Shown: positions 35,885 through 49,927 of the stretch, piece by piece
Layout of the letters: every line of letters begins with the position of its first letter
How positions within the stretch are numbered: position 1 is the stretch's first letter
DNA from: Gymnogyps californianus
Taxonomy: Eukaryota; Chordata; Aves; Accipitriformes; Cathartidae
NCBI RefSeq assembly: GCF_018139145.2
Contig: NC_059483.1
Span: 4,527,001 to 4,591,000, forward strand
Reading direction: 5' to 3'
Length of the DNA: 64,000 bases
The notes under the pieces: generated by a model
Databases searched by the model: none
Seen by the model: only the letters and a program-made list of their open reading frames with translations
What the model was told of the DNA's origin: nothing
Program-made: the position numbers and the translations under genes

Positions 35885-37500
35885 TATTAAAATTACATAA
35901 TTTGCAGACAATATCAGCATGAGCAGGGTCAGTTCTTATCTGAAAAGTAGTACTGAATGAAGTCTTTAAGAAGACATGCTTTTTTCAAGGACAAAACAAT
36001 TAAGCAGCAGGAACTGTTTCTGTTTGTCTGGGAATCTCTTCCTTTGGAAATGCGGTGACCAGTGCAAACTGGTTTTACACTGGTGCCCACTTCCTGACCT
36101 AAATCTAAGTGAAGGTCCTGGGTGGTACCTGAAGCGCTCTTCCCTTCCTCAAGTTATAAAACCAAAAGGAACGCAGACGTTCCAAGCAGCCCACCGAAAC
36201 CATCCAACCACGTTTGCTAATGGGCCACTTTCTAGCTTTCAGCAAGGGAATGCCATTACGTTCCTTAATCCACCTGCAAATCGATGATGATTTTAACTTG
36301 CTTTCAGCAACAAGATATATGTGCATGGACTGTGCTATCTGACGAGCCAGCCACCCGTACATGATTGATCAGCATCCTACCTCGGGTGTGTCAGAGCCAC
36401 AATAACATGACAAATTCTCTTCGTCACGCTTCAGCTTTTGCTGGTTGTTAACACAAAACAGGTGTAAAGCAAAGGAATAAAAAATACCAGCCGTCATGGC
36501 AGATATTGGAGAAGAGGACTGTGAACAAAGGGCTAACAGAGAGGATCCCTAGAGACCAGCCTTCAGCAGAAAAGACTGTCTGAAATGCCCTTCCCTGTCT
36601 CCAGCAGACAGTCAATCACAGGATAATTCCCTCCAATTGTTTCACATTAAACTGTTAGTTATACTTAGAGCTGTGTTTCATTAGTCTTTAACGAGTTACA
36701 AGAAAACTGCCCAGGATAAACTTTGGTACTCAGCCGGTACTGAAGTAGGATATGTACTTCTGAAAACACTAGGTTTCTGCCTTCATTTTTAGGCTCCTGA
36801 TTAGCTTTTGAAAACTTGATCTGCAGAGAGACCAACCAAAATTAGAGCTTTGCTTTAGGGTCTGTATCACCGATCCAGCTTATACCATCTACACAGACCA
36901 GTAAGACAAAGTACTGTGTCTCCACTCGAGCTGGCAAGCAAAACTCAAGCGTTTTAGCTGACTGTCTCACTACTGCAACCAGAAAAGGTTGCTGAGGTAC
37001 ATTTTGTTGAAAGTCAGCTCTGGAATTTCCAATGCCCTCTGAATTAGCAGAATCTGAGAATTATAACCGCCTCTCCCATAAATCTTGTTCAGTGTAGTCC
37101 TGAATTAAAGTCTGCCGAGGCTGATAGGAGCCCTTCCTTCACCAAATTTGGGAACAAATACTCTGTGAGTTCTCTGAAACATACTGAAGTCTATCATACA
37201 CTTGATCCTGCCTTTAGTTTTCCTTTTTCAGGCCTGATCCATGACCTATGCTCTGTTCTGAACATGAGGGCTTATCTGCAGCCACATCTTTCCCATTTTG
37301 GCTCTCAGGCCTTTGTATAAAATGTTTTCAAATACAGTCCACATGTTTTTTAATATACTGAACTTGAATTTCATTTTATGGAACCCAAGCAACTGTGTTT
37401 GGTAATTTCTTTTCCCTTAGATCTATCCATCTGATTTTATTTTTTTTTTTTAATACCAGCCATGTACTTACTGTACTTTAATTTTCTGATGTGGCCTTGC
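35885..37500. other. unique non-coding DNA
   Basis: No gene seen. The paired frames 35976-36287 (+) and 36105-36362 (-) overlap each other and have no recognisable domain. Confidence 0.65.
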
Positions 37501-37502
37501 TT

Positions 37503-37575
37503 CAAGTTTTGACATTTTGCTGAAAAGTTTCAACAGCAATTAGTCAAAACACGATGGCATTTTGGTTTTCAGTTT
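37503..37575. repeat. possible ancient sauropsid repeat fragment
   Basis: The words CAAGTTTTGACATTTTGCTG and AAAAGTTTCAACAGC, then AGTCAAAACACGATGGCATT and TTGGTTTTCAGTTT, recall a TTTTGAAA/TTTCAAAA-rich repeat I have seen in reptile and bird genomes. Similar wording occurs near 40818-41075 and 55310-55560. The recall is weak and the copies are too diverged to align by eye. Confidence 0.2.
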
Positions 37576-37974
37576 AATCCATACCAGAGCGTAGACCAAA
37601 GCAGTTTCCTTCCAGTGAACACAGACTTTCTAATTACACCCACTAATCACAGGAGTTGTAAGAGCATTTTCGGTGGAGGAGTGCCTCTCTGAGTTTATGC
37701 TCCAGCCTAATGAACATGATTTGATGCTCCTTCATGCTAAGTGACAGTTTCCACACCAGCAGCTGGGCGCGAGGCAGGGCTCCCGCGAGAAGCCTTGGCT
37801 CCGGTTTACAGTCCTCATCGACTCTCCCCCTGCTGCATTTAGACTCCTCTGTTTCCCCTAGAATCAGCTTTGATGATCTCCCAACACTTTCTGATTTAAC
37901 CTTTTGCTACTTTTAAAAAATATGCTGACTGTAACCAATTGAATTAACTTACCCAGAGTTAGGCAGCACTGTTT

Positions 37975-38040
37975 CCAGTGGTTATGGCATAAGACTGGGA
38001 GACCAGAAACTGAGACCAGTGCTGTAGGGCTGCATCTCAA
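37975..38040 (+). mobile_element. possible 5' (tRNA-like) part of a MIR-type SINE
   Basis: AGTGGTTATGGCATAAGACT at 37977-37996 followed by GGGAGACCAG resembles the tRNA-derived head of sauropsid MIR elements (AGTGGTTAGGGCACTAGACTGGGA...GGAGACC). No core or 3' end follows convincingly, and the B box is not intact. It is not a functional tRNA gene. Confidence 0.35.
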
Positions 38041-39702
38041 ATCTCATAGCTGAAGAAAAAGTAGGATATTTAACCCTACCCTTAACCAGTTTTGAGTTAA
38101 CTCTGGGTCCTGAGCCGTTCCAGCCCTCCCAGTGCAGAGAGAGAGCGCACCTCTCTTCATTTGCTCCTTGTGCCCCTCCAAACTGGAATGTAAATGTTGT
38201 CCCTACATATTTAGAGAAAAAAGAATTTGGATACAGAAAAAAAATCCCAAAGTTACCATAGAGAAAAAGAAACGTTATGAGGCCTATTGGATTATTTATC
38301 CCATAATATTATTAGACTTTTCACAAACATTATCACCATGGCAGCAATTAATTACTTGGCATTCCTTAGCTCAACATAAAATTGTGTCAAATGTTATCAG
38401 TAAAACAATACAACTTAGCTGCTTTAACATCTGGAATAAACATTTCCAGAGTATGACATTTTTCTTGTCAATCTGGTAAGCTAATAGACCACTAAATACT
38501 AAATATTAGAGAGCAGGAAAATGTATCTCATGCATATACACAGCGATAGCACCCATGAAGAAGGATGGTTGTTTCACACTGACTGCGTCGCTGATTGCAA
38601 TGTGAGTACATGGCACAAGCTAGCACCTAAAAATAGCTGTAGTGACTATCATAACACCATTTTGTCTCCTAAATCACTTAGGAGCTTATTAAAATTTTAC
38701 TCCAGTTCCAAACTTGTCTGAATCATAAGAAAGTTCTGAGCTGAAATCAAATTGTACATCCCAAACCTCTTGTACAACTTCCTGTCAAAAACCATCTTTC
38801 CCAACAAGTAGGAAATGAAGGAGACACAACTTTTAAAACACACCATAAAATGCACCGCAGAGAAGCACGCAAAAGCATTGCCATTACCAAGCAGATATCT
38901 CAGACTTGCTCTCTAACTCAACACCATTATCATAAGAGGCCTCTAAGTTTAAAAATCCCTGCAGCTGCAATCCGACTCCTAAACACAGGAAATACTGTTT
39001 CTGTAACGCTGTTCGTATTCTGCCGCTTTGCAAATATTGCATCTGTGCTGGACGTACACAAATACTCCAGACGCAACTGCAGCTATCCACACAAAACCTC
39101 CAGCAGGCCAGATTTCCAGCAACAGGGACGCCAGCCCAGCCCAGCCCCTGCAGGGTCCGTTCATTGTGTTCCTCACGTTGGGGGAAGACCAGCAGGAGAC
39201 CGCAGCCCGCAGTGCCAGCATTGTGTCACCCAGGGATGTGGCAGAGCTTGCAAACACCCTGACGAGACAGTTTTCCAGATGCTCTGTGCTATCAGCCAGC
39301 AGCAGGAATGATGCCCGGGCCAAACACATAAGACAAGGCAATGTGAACCATGACAACAGCAAGACAAGGCGATGTGAGACAGTGAGCTCGCTTGTTTAGC
39401 TAACGATACAAATCAAGAGCAATTCCATAAAATTACAGAACTTCTCTCCCCTCTACATTTACACACAAAGAGTAACTAACTACCTTTAAAAATAAGCAGG
39501 CCTGATATGGCTTGCATCCCCCAGGCTGCAGCAAGTTTACCCATGCCAACATTGTCCAGAAAGCATCCCTAAGAGAAAGAAGTCTGTAAATGATGGATAA
39601 TGAGGTGGGGTAAAGTTCGTGTCTTTCAAAAAGACTGAAAGTAGGAAAAGAATGAATCTGGAATTCTGGCTCTGTAACATAATCACCCATCTGAAAATGA
39701 GG
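38041..39702. other. unique non-coding DNA
   Basis: No supported gene. Over 38850-39399 there are long frames in several phases on both strands (153 and 123 codons plus, 127 codons minus). All cross the GC-richer stretch 39090-39300, and none has a recognisable domain. Confidence 0.6.
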
Positions 39703-39734
39703 ATGCATATATATATATATATACACATACACAC
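39703..39734 (+). repeat. (TA)n(CA)n alternating microsatellite
   Basis: Thirty-two bases of unbroken purine/pyrimidine alternation: ATGC, a (AT) run to 39722, then CA-type repeats to 39734. Compound TA/CA microsatellites are usually polymorphic in length. Confidence 0.9.
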
Positions 39735-42700
39735 TTTTTAACCAGTTATGAAGTGTAAGGGCTAGCTCGGCTCTCACTGAAGCCAAGAATTACCCTAAGG
39801 TGACTACAACAGGATGTATGGACCACATCTTGCAGCAGCAAAGCTCCTTGAGGGCACAGCAGGGACTGGAAAGTTCTGCTAGAGAAACTTTCACCCGTGA
39901 AATGCAATTCTTGATGCCCTTGATATCAGAGAGAGCATGTTCTGCTGACTCTGATTAGCTGGCAGGGAAGAGCTGAATTAAAAGCAAAGAATGCAGGATA
40001 AATACCTGTTATCAGAAAAGCACTAGGTGATTGCATCCCAGTCCCAGGATTTTATTCACCGATCTCACCATTTGGCAGCTCAAACTATTCCAGAATCTCT
40101 GGGTATCATTGTCATAACATTGTGTAACCATTAAAAAACTTAAGAACGCAATACACAAGGTAAGTGCTGCCTGCATATGAAGAGACAAGCTTTAAAGCAC
40201 CAATTTTAAGTGGATGTGATACATGAATTACAAGTCATAAGCATGTCTTTTAACCATAATACTGACCAAGTGGCTCCTTTCATGTACTTAATGTTGCTAT
40301 ATAGAGTCAGCAGCTGCTTAATAGTTAAATGCTTCAGATTATTTCATAAATCTTCATTTTTATGCTTTTACAGTATGCCTCACAAAACTGAATTACCCAA
40401 AAACCAGCAGAACAAGGGAAATGGCCCTGAAAATGTAAAAAAATAGAAGAAAATCCATTACTTGAAATCCTGTTCCTTACTCACTTCAAATATTTTTATT
40501 GACTTTTTATACTTGCCATAAAATTAAATCTCCTGCAATTTATACCCAGCTTTTAATAAAAAAAAAAGCATAGGTTTTATTTGTGCTACAAGACAACATT
40601 TGTTGCAGATCATTCAGAACTTGGCCACCTCTAAGAAAATGAAAGGTCTAGGCATAGTTTCACTGATGTCCACACTAGATTTATTCCAGACTTTAAGATG
40701 CGTACGGCAGGATGTTTCACAGATGCAACTGTCAAGTGTAGTGGCACTTTACCGTATATGTCTATGTAGATGAAGCACATGACAGCAGATTTAAAGAACT
40801 CATTCAGAAAATTCCAGGGGGTTTATCAAAATTCAAATTTTTTTCTTATTTTGACTTTTGGGGGAGCAGAGATGTGGGAGGAAGTCTGAAGGTTTCTGGA
40901 TTCTTTTCCTTTTTCTGAAAAGCAAGAACTTTTTGTAAAAGAGAAATAATCAGTAAAAACTTTCTTTAATGGAAAAAAATCTTTTTCTTCAAAAGGCATG
41001 TCAATAGAGAAGTCTTGTTCAAGCTGAATAGGTACATTTGAGATTCCACTGCAACAGTTTTGGATTTTGATGTATCCTGACTACCTCAGTTATTTGCTAA
41101 TGTAAGCATAGCAAATTATCTGCTATCATCTAGCTGAAGCTATTAGACTGCAGTTAATAATTTACTGCTCAACTCATCTTTATTCTGAACACGCAAATTA
41201 TTAATTGATTACAGGTTTTCTGTAGTCATCTGTGCAAATGACTGCTCTTGCCATTCATTACTGCCTCCTTTTCCACCTGCCCGTCAATCAGCTCTTCTTG
41301 GTGATACCAAAATAACATTTCAGTCTTGTGCTGTTTGTGGAGTGATGGAGCTCAAATGAAAGCACAAGCGGAGAAGCCCACACAACAGCTATGTGGCCTC
41401 TCAGGTGTGTGATGCTGACATTTGGGATGCATGATGTTCACTGGCTTTTTGGCACTTTTGGAAGACGCTATGAAAAGTGCGTAACACAACACACTGCTCC
41501 TGTGCAGGACAAATAGAGACCGTAAGCAAGAAGTCAGAAACTATAACAAATCTCAAGCGCTTTGCAGATCTGCTCTCATATTTGCAGGTACATAAGGTAA
41601 AAAGGATGGTTGGATCTATGGAGATACAGGATTATTAAACACGATGCTTTTCACGTACACCAGGCACAGAGCCACGTCCTTCTTTTTGAGACCTGACTCT
41701 TCCTGACTCAAGGGTATTTTGGCAGCCTCACACATGCAACGCAGGGCCATGCTTTACGAAGTACAGCTATAGTATCAGCTTGTTATGTGAATCTGGAGTG
41801 CTTTATTCACAAGATGCTATACATCAAGTATTTCCATGTCTGTGCACAGAAGGCAATGAGTGCCGTTTGGCTGCCCGGACTGTCAGCTCTCTACGGCAAG
41901 TATTTTCTGTTGTAACCCCTACCCTGCGTAGCAAATAAGGCAAAGATCTTTATAAAAAAGAAGCAGTGAACTGTCTCAATAGATTCATTTTAAAAGGTCA
42001 CTTAAAACAAATCTGTTTGTATACAAAAAACTCTCATTGCTGATAGAGAAAAAAAGAAGAAGAAAAAGAAAATATTGATAAAATACAGTGCCACCCTGAA
42101 GATTCAGAAGGAAATGGAGCAGTAGCAGGTGCCTCCTCTGGCAAGGTAGATAATAACATATGAGTCCAGATGAGCTTCAAGAGTTAGATCTACAGCAGCT
42201 TTACCCGTTTTTCCACCAGGCACTGAGAATGGGTTACTAATAGTTTCCTGCTATCTGCTAAAACAACAATTGCTTAGGTCGTGGTAAAAAGCCAGGATGT
42301 CTGGCTGTATTTATTCTATTACAAGCTATGTTTTTAATCTTGTAAGAAATCATGTGATGGCTTTATCTCTAGCTTTAAAAAGACCTACCTCCAGGTCCCT
42401 GCGCTTGGAGTCACTGTGTTAGAGGAGGTGAAGCAGGAAAAGCCTGGCTAATTTCAGAGCTCTGCCGACAAGATAGCACCAACACATCCCAGCCACAGGG
42501 CCAGCCTAGAGCTCTCTCGGGCTCAGCAGGAAAGATCATTTATACAAGTACTTACTGCAACATGATGAAGACACGGGAAACGCACAGCATTTGCATTCTG
42601 TTCTAAAATCACAAATCAACCCCCCAAACGAATGGCCAGAAATCAGGAAATGTGTGTGTGTGTTTGTTTTAAGCTAATGAATTTGTTCTTTTCTGGGTTG

Positions 42701-44434
42701 GTTTTTTTTTCATGACACATTTGCATTACATCTTCAATATTTTTCCTCCCACCGTGAAGATTAGAAAACTAAAATTTTCCCTTGCTGAGTCTCATATAAT
42801 ATCTTCATCCCAGAAACAGAGACTTTAGGAAAACACAGCAAGGCTCAGATACTGAAAAGATATTTGAATGACTAATTCCCCTTGGTTTCAATGTGTGTGA
42901 AAGGCCTAAATATTTCTGAGACCTGGGGGCCAAATATGAGACTCACTAAAAATATATACCCGTTTGCAAAAATGTCTGTAAGTTACTCTTGTTCCAGCTA
43001 TCAGTGGTACTTGCTTCAGCTCTCGAACCTCAGTTTAAGGTAGCAACGTATCATGATTTTGTTTTCGGAGTGCCCTTCACTTCTGCCAAGCAGAAAAGAG
43101 GTTGGTCTTTATGCCGGCTGCCTCCTGGTCGTCTCCTCCTGCAGCTCTGAATCTTTTCCATCCCACCTCCCTCATTTTAGTAAGGAAAGGAGACGGGGAG
43201 AAAGAGATGCTCACATCTGTGTAGAGTCACATCTGTAGCCAGCCCTCCTGTATTCAATCCTCTGATTTGGCTGTAGGGAAGAAGCAGGTCTTGATTGCAC
43301 AGAGCTTTGAAGTTTAATGGTGATTGGAACATGTGCTGAAAGACAGTGTCATTACCACATTTATATCAAAAGTTGATTATCTATTGAAAGGAAGTCTGTT
43401 TATATGTTTACTTCCACTTCTGTTAATATATGGGGAAAGGAGAGGGAAATTAGCATATGAAAATGCCAGATGTGACTAATAGCTATCAAAGTAACATAGG
43501 GCTGGGCTCAGATCAAAGGGGTCTGCTAATTTGGAATAAGTCTGATATTGTCTTTTCTGTCTTAGAGTTACTTTAGGCCCTCACGGTAAAAAGATTTATT
43601 GGGAACCAGAAAAACACATCTGAGTTTCTCATTTTACAGACTTTACATTCGTATGATGATATTGTTTCTTTTACGCAGTTGCAGGATAGCACCAAAAGAA
43701 CAACATAAATTCTCTCTGGTACCTTTCAGTCCATGTTCAAAGACGTGAAGTTTTTGGCATAGAAGATTTATGCACCAAGGTGATACTCTAACAAATTATG
43801 TCAAGACATCTGAAAGTCATCATTTCTGTGCACATGCATGCATTTTAAAAGAAAATCTACAAGAGGATCAAAAACAAGATTAAACCACATCTGTTTGGGT
43901 TTAAACTACATTGTCTGCAGAGTTCAAAGTTGTTTCCTTTCGTCTAAAAAAACTTACCCAGCTGTTTTTTATCTTAAATTCCTACCGCTATCAAAGAAGT
44001 GTTTTCATTGGCCAGCCAATGTTATTTCTAGAAGTTGAGCTAGTTAGGAATGGAGCTAAGTAAGAAAATATGCTTTATTCATCAAAGGTCTACCCTCTGT
44101 GACTTGACTTGGCACACTGAGAAAATTAATAGAGAGGTTTCATCAGGTTCTAATGGGAGCAGTGTATCTACTGTATGTCATCATGCCATAAATTAGGTCC
44201 TCAATCTTTTTACGCAAGTAATTGACTACAACTGACACCGATAAGGAAAACATGAGACAGAATGAATTGGAAGAGGCACAAATTATATAATAAATAAATA
44301 AATACAGCACAAGTTCAATACATGGGAAAGAGAAATGTTTTGAAAACTGTCATCAATCAGTAAACATGCTGCATAAATGCAGGTGCTGTGCAGTAGTGTT
44401 GTAATAGGAGGACTTGTTCAGCTACCATGGACAA
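39735..44434. other. unique non-coding DNA, including a possible old repeat
   Basis: No gene seen. The stretch 40818-41075 is rich in TTTTGACTTTTG, TTTTCTGAAAAG and TTTTGGATTTTG words, like 37503-37575. A short (GT)n lies near 42651-42662. The interval 41100-43050 has no long open frame on either strand. An (AAAT)n run lies at about 44290-44304. Confidence 0.65.
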
Positions 44435-44487
44435 ATGTACACACACGTACATCTGTATGTATATGTATACATGCGCGCACACACACA
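44435..44487. other. Z-DNA-prone alternating purine/pyrimidine tract
   Basis: Bases 44435-44452 (18 nt) and 44454-44487 (34 nt) alternate purine and pyrimidine without a break. They are separated by a single C at 44453. The longer run includes GCGCGC followed by (AC)n, the most favourable Z-forming combination. It is also a likely length-variable microsatellite. Confidence 0.75.
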
Positions 44488-47400
44488 ATAACACTAGACC
44501 ATGAACTCCTGATGTTCAATGTTAAACAAAAAGAATAATAGGTGTACAACAAGACTGCCTCCATCACAATGGCAGTGTTTTGTGTTAAAATACGAAAGAA
44601 ATATGAAGTCAAACTAAAAGCATATGACGTGACAGCTGCATACCGAGCAATGAATTTCACTTTTCTATATGCCCTCTGCCTTTCTGAATGGCTTCAAGGA
44701 GCACGTGAAGGTCTGTTTCACACACCAGAGCCCCAGTTTCACTCCAGTGGCAACTGGCTGAAGCCTCTCATGAACTAGGCTACATCCTAACTCCTAGAGG
44801 CAAAGTTCCCTACATCCTAAGGCCAGTCTGGATTCACAAACCAAGCAGCAAAACACTTATCTTGGCCAAGCTGTTTTCAGAGCTGCCCTCTCTCCCCCTC
44901 CCAACACACACAGCATGGGAAGGGAACTGGCATCGATCGCCCTTTCGACTAGGAGCCCAGGGCAGGAGAAGCTGCAAAAGCTTGGGTCATTCAAGCAGGC
45001 AGAAGGGTATGCAGGCGGAGACTTGAGGGTCCCACTCTGGAGTTTGGTACCTAACCCCTCCCAGAAGTTTTCTTTACTTTGAAGATCCGGCCCTATTCTT
45101 TCTGAAGTCAGGAATGTAACTTGCTTTTATTATGCAGCAAACAGGAAAATTGAGCAGTTGTGCACTCTACAGCTGGTCTACTAATGTCACAATCTTTTCA
45201 ATATGTTCATTATTCAGTTGTCACAGATTCATCCATTTGATAGCTCTCAATCTGCAGATCATTCATATCATGGCCTAACAGCTGGCATTTCATGCCATAA
45301 CACTGTAACTATGTACCCATAATGTATAGAACATATGGGGCTAACTTTGCTTACCATCTGAGTATATATTGTGTGCTCCGCAGTCAAATGTAATTTTACA
45401 CATTTCCAATTTACATTTAACATTGTGGGGGATAAAGCAATAAATCATTTGGCCTGGAAAAAGGAACAATACCAGCTAATTTATGTAACTAATCAGAAGC
45501 ACATCATTTTTGTTGTGTTTGTTTTTACTGGAATCTTGAACTTGAAAATATTTTGGGTGGTCTTTGTTCTGAATTTGTTCCCCTCCTCTTTCCAAAATCT
45601 AGTGTTTCAGAGTAACCTCTACTTGTTTTATCAGTTCCACACAAATGGAAAAAACCAGTGATTCAATCTGTTGACATATCTTTAGAGACCACTCATAGAA
45701 GGCTGGCTCTCTGCGTACAGCTCAGGAGGAAAAACTATAACTGGATTCTCCAAAGGGGGAAAGTTCAAGAATGGAAATAAATCAAGATGAAGAACAATAG
45801 GAAAATATGCTGTCAATTTATTCAAACACCTTCTGGCATGCAGCAAGAAAAATAGCTCCAGTGCCCCCATCATTACTTAATGCAGTTCTCTTTCTCCAGG
45901 TCACGGTAATACATGTTCCAACCACCATCTGAAAATTAAATACAAAGCTGGCCAGAAACAGAATTCATACAGCTCCAAGGGGACGTGTTCAATAATGCCC
46001 AAGTGCCTTAGAAATTTAAATCAAATTTTCAAAGTCCCAAAGCAACATTTAGGCCCAATTTCAGTGCTTAAGTCTCATGCCTTTAAATATCCTTTTGCAT
46101 CTGGCTTAGGCCACCAAGTGCATTCAGCTGTAGTTACACAAACTTCTTCATTTTTTATAGGAGAACCATGCCTCCCCATAGCAGGTTATCCGATGAGCAA
46201 CGGCAACTAGGCCTAGGAATGGCAACGCAGCAAAAACCAATCATTTCAAAAATATGCTGCTATTGCCTGTCACTGATGCTCCAGAGCCCTCCACAGGAGG
46301 TGAGCTGAGGACAGAGAGCGAGCAGCACATATCCTGGCTCTATCCGCTGCACATAACAACTCCCTTCAGTGCTATTTCAGGGTATTTCTTTCCCCTTCCC
46401 AGACCAATACACCCTTCATAATTTCAAAGATGGATAGATGCGGATTGGGGGTTTTGAGGTTTTTGGATGAATAACAGCAGTAAGGGCCATCCAAGTGATT
46501 TGAATTTCAAATCCGTGGAGGAGCTGGAGGGCAGCCCTTGGTGGATGGTTGGTCATAACTGCCTGTGCAGCAAATATTATGGTGTGTTCACTTTCTAACT
46601 GCATCTTACTCAGTAGCAGACAAGTCTGATGTAGCAAAACAGATTACAGCAATCTGCACCTTCACTGCAGTCCTTGAAAATTTCTGTGTGAAAAGAACAA
46701 ATGTTTTGCTTAGAAAAAAATTGTGTGTAAATATTCGGTAAATACAGGATAAGTATTTGTAAGGATTGTGTGTATCTGAGCCACATAAACATGCTCAGAG
46801 ACATATAACTTCCTAGGAGCTTTTCACAGCACTGATGCCATGAGAAAGAGACACACACACAATGCCAGCGATGCTCTCTCACTAACCAGTTCCCTTGTGA
46901 TGTGACTGAATCTTGATAGCCAAAAGCAATAGACCTCTCCAGCTGTGGACAGACAGTCTTTCTGAGATCACTGCCTAGTGGGTAGAGATCAGAGTACTCC
47001 CTTGTGCTTGGGCAATTCATGTCAGAGATACCATCAAATAGTCAGCTTAGGATAAATGTTTCATCCTCGCAGTCCCACAGTCCTCCTAACACTCCCACAA
47101 AGTCATTAAGTGCCTATTTTCAAGCATCAGAATACCAGAAAATATGAAAATTTAAACCCCAACAAGATTATAGTGTTGACATCACATTGGCTTTGCTAAT
47201 ATTGCTTCATATTATGTAAACTTTGAAGGCTATAGTTATGGGAAGGCATTGCAGCCTTCCTTTCCAGAGTGGTGAAAAATGTAGCTGAGACCTTGTTAAA
47301 CCACAAGCATGAACCATCTGTTGTCTTTTAAAACACACACCCAAGAGCCAGCTATTCAGCTTCGTGCTCACCTATAGAGCACTTCAGGGAGGAGGTACAA

Positions 47401-49879
47401 TATGTAACGGCTCTGCTTCGCTAATTGAACTCTGCGCTGCCTTCCTCAATGGCAACGTCTGGCCTTACACAAGCAGCTTTAATAACACAGTGCTCTGGAG
47501 GGAAAAACAGACTCAAACAAAATCCTTTCGTTTAATCACTCCAAAACACAATAAATATTTCAAAAGAACTTAATGATATAAAAGCAAACATGAGAGGCAA
47601 AATCCTGCTGTTCTGAAAACAATTTTAGAGATGTTTTGTTTCCAAAGAGACCCTTTTGAATATTGTCAGACCTCCAGAATGTTCTTATTAGTCCTACTAC
47701 CGCAGGACCTGTGAGCTCTGGTCAAGTGCTTTGACCTACTGTACAAAGACATGAAGACACAACCCATCCCGAGGCGGTTTGCAATTAAAACAAGACGAGA
47801 GAAAAACTAGGGATCCAGGCAAGCCAACGAGGCATTCAAGGTAACCACCATCATCCAGCCAAGCTGTGCCTCAGTATAATGCTTAGATTTTTGATGCGTA
47901 CCAACAACCACAGGGAGTTTTATGGAAGTTTTGAAGGAATTTATGCACTTTGTGAATGTGCGAGAGAAGTTCTTCTCAGAAGCATGAAGAAAAATGCAAG
48001 TGTAAATCTAATCAGCATGTGACGGAGATGGGCATCATGGGCCATCGGCATTCGGGAGTCAGCCTTTCAGTAATGACAGTGAAATCACCCATGGACAGGC
48101 TACAACGGGCCTCAGTAGCACCTTGTAAGCAAAGCCAAGGTGTTTATAGGTGATATGACAGAGAAAGGGATGTCAGTGAATGGACCTCAATAGAAAGACA
48201 AGACAGAGAGTGGTGCAGGTACCAGAGGGTCAGGAAAACGTAAACAAAATGTGATATGAAAAAACCTGCTGAGGCTGCTGTTTCATTTCAGAGTTATAAA
48301 TTAATAAAATAGCTTATTTTGTCTGAAAATTTAGTGTCCTGCTGTCACTCCTATTTTTTTTCTTTCTCCCCACATCCAGCCAGCATGGACAGACCATTGC
48401 TACTCATCAAAAACAGTGGAAAAGACTGAACCAATTCATTGTGCAATCAAACCAGGTCTGAAGCTGACACAGAGCGGGAAGGTTAGGGGAGGAATTGAAG
48501 AGAGGTCTGAATAGAAGAGGACTCTTCTCAGGAAGAAAGGGAGCATCATCCTTTGAGTTACAGCAAGGAGAAGGCTGGGAAGATGGCAGTGCAACACAAA
48601 GATAACCACTCCACTCTCATCCCTATTTCACACACTGTTCTGATCTTGCTTGTAGTCTTAAGGACTAATTAATGCTGCATTAGCTCTGCTCATCCCAGAA
48701 GCCTGATGTTAACAGAAGATATCAAATGAATTGCTGTTCTTCAAATGGAAAAGAGATGTTTTAGTGGTTTGAATTTTCATTGAGAGGGTGTAAAGAAAAT
48801 ATGCTTATTTTCTTTTTTATATACCAGGAAACATATGGAAGCTAGATTATATTTGTCCCAGCCTGCCAGTATTTTAAATTTATAGAACCCCAATCCTTTG
48901 GGGAATGTCATAAATTTACATACACTCTCAAGTGCTAATGCTTGCATAGGGATCTTTAGATTAGTGGATCCATGCGCAAAAGCACATATGCACAACCACC
49001 TCTTAGAGGCCTCGCACATATGGAAGCCAATGCGGGTTAACGCTTCTCATGTCAGCGTTATTCAGGCCAGCATCAGATCAGAAGCTCCTTACTCCACACC
49101 GTCACGGTTCCTCAGAGGACATCTCCTTCGAGACCTATCAGCACTAACAGTACGAAGTTCTTCAGTTTATCAACGTACATCACCTAGGATGCAACAAGAT
49201 CGCTTTCCAGGCTGTATTATCTATTAAGGCCCAAACATTTCTCAGCTGGTGTTTTTATCTGATGCTAAAATTTAGCCCTAAGAAATATCAGCCACTGCCC
49301 AGTCTGTCCTAGAACAACAGAGCAGTTTATCTCAACAGTGCATGCAAATTGATGAAAATTTTCCACTTTAAACTATTTTACCTTTTCATTATAATTGTTT
49401 TGCTTTATTCAATGACTTCTCGATGCAAGCCAAACTGATTTATATGTGGAACTAGATTTTGTGTTTCAACAATGTTGCCTGATACAGTTCTTCAACAGAA
49501 ACATTTGAAAGGTATGCCTATTTGTATCACATAAAGGCTTAAAACTAGTATTTTTCTTCACAAGTTAACACCAAATGTCTGTGCATGCTGACATGCTGCA
49601 GGACACAAGACTTAAGAAAGGCAATGTCTGATCTGGGGAACTGCAGGAACACGAAAGTCCCATGAGAGCAGGCAGAGCTGCTCCCCTGAAGCGTGCGGCA
49701 CTGGCAGGATCCTCTTGTGTGTCTCAGCATGCGATCTGCAGGGTCTGGCATCGCAAGAGGACTTGAACCTGTCCATACCTTTCCGCTGCATTATCAGAAG
49801 ATGGCAGTGTTGGATCCACCATCGCCTTCAGCCTTAGCCGAGCCTCCACAAACAGCAGCTGCCAGCACAAATGCAGCCT
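44488..49879. other. unique non-coding DNA
   Basis: No supported gene. Around 45084-45115, GATCCGGCCCTATTCTTTCT followed by GAAGTCAGG recalls an old repeat phrase but is too short to call. The minus-strand frame at 46610-47020 (136 codons) has no recognisable domain. A purine-rich stretch lies at about 48470-48600. Confidence 0.6.
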
Positions 49880-49927
49880 TAATAATGACAAATTACACAT
49901 CCGCTGCTCAATTAGTCATCATTGATG
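49880..49927. promoter_or_regulatory. homeodomain-type site cluster, candidate enhancer core
   Basis: Within 48 bp lie TAATAATGACAAATTA (49880-49895), CAATTAG (49909-49915) and TCATCATTGATG (49916-49927). They give ATTA/TAAT cores, a TGACA TALE-type core and an ATTGAT word. The flanks (about 49640-49990) are non-repetitive and of mixed composition, with no long runs, which is the usual texture of conserved enhancers. The 96-codon frame across it (49693-49983) has no recognisable domain. Confidence 0.25.

Noticed and set aside
37975..38040. A tRNA gene
   Set aside because: It has only a diverged A-box-like head, with no intact B box and no cloverleaf. A SINE head is the better reading.
38850..39311. 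153-codon plus-strand frame
   Set aside because: Overlapped by a 123-codon plus frame and a 127-codon minus frame over the same DNA. No known motif and no supporting splice structure.
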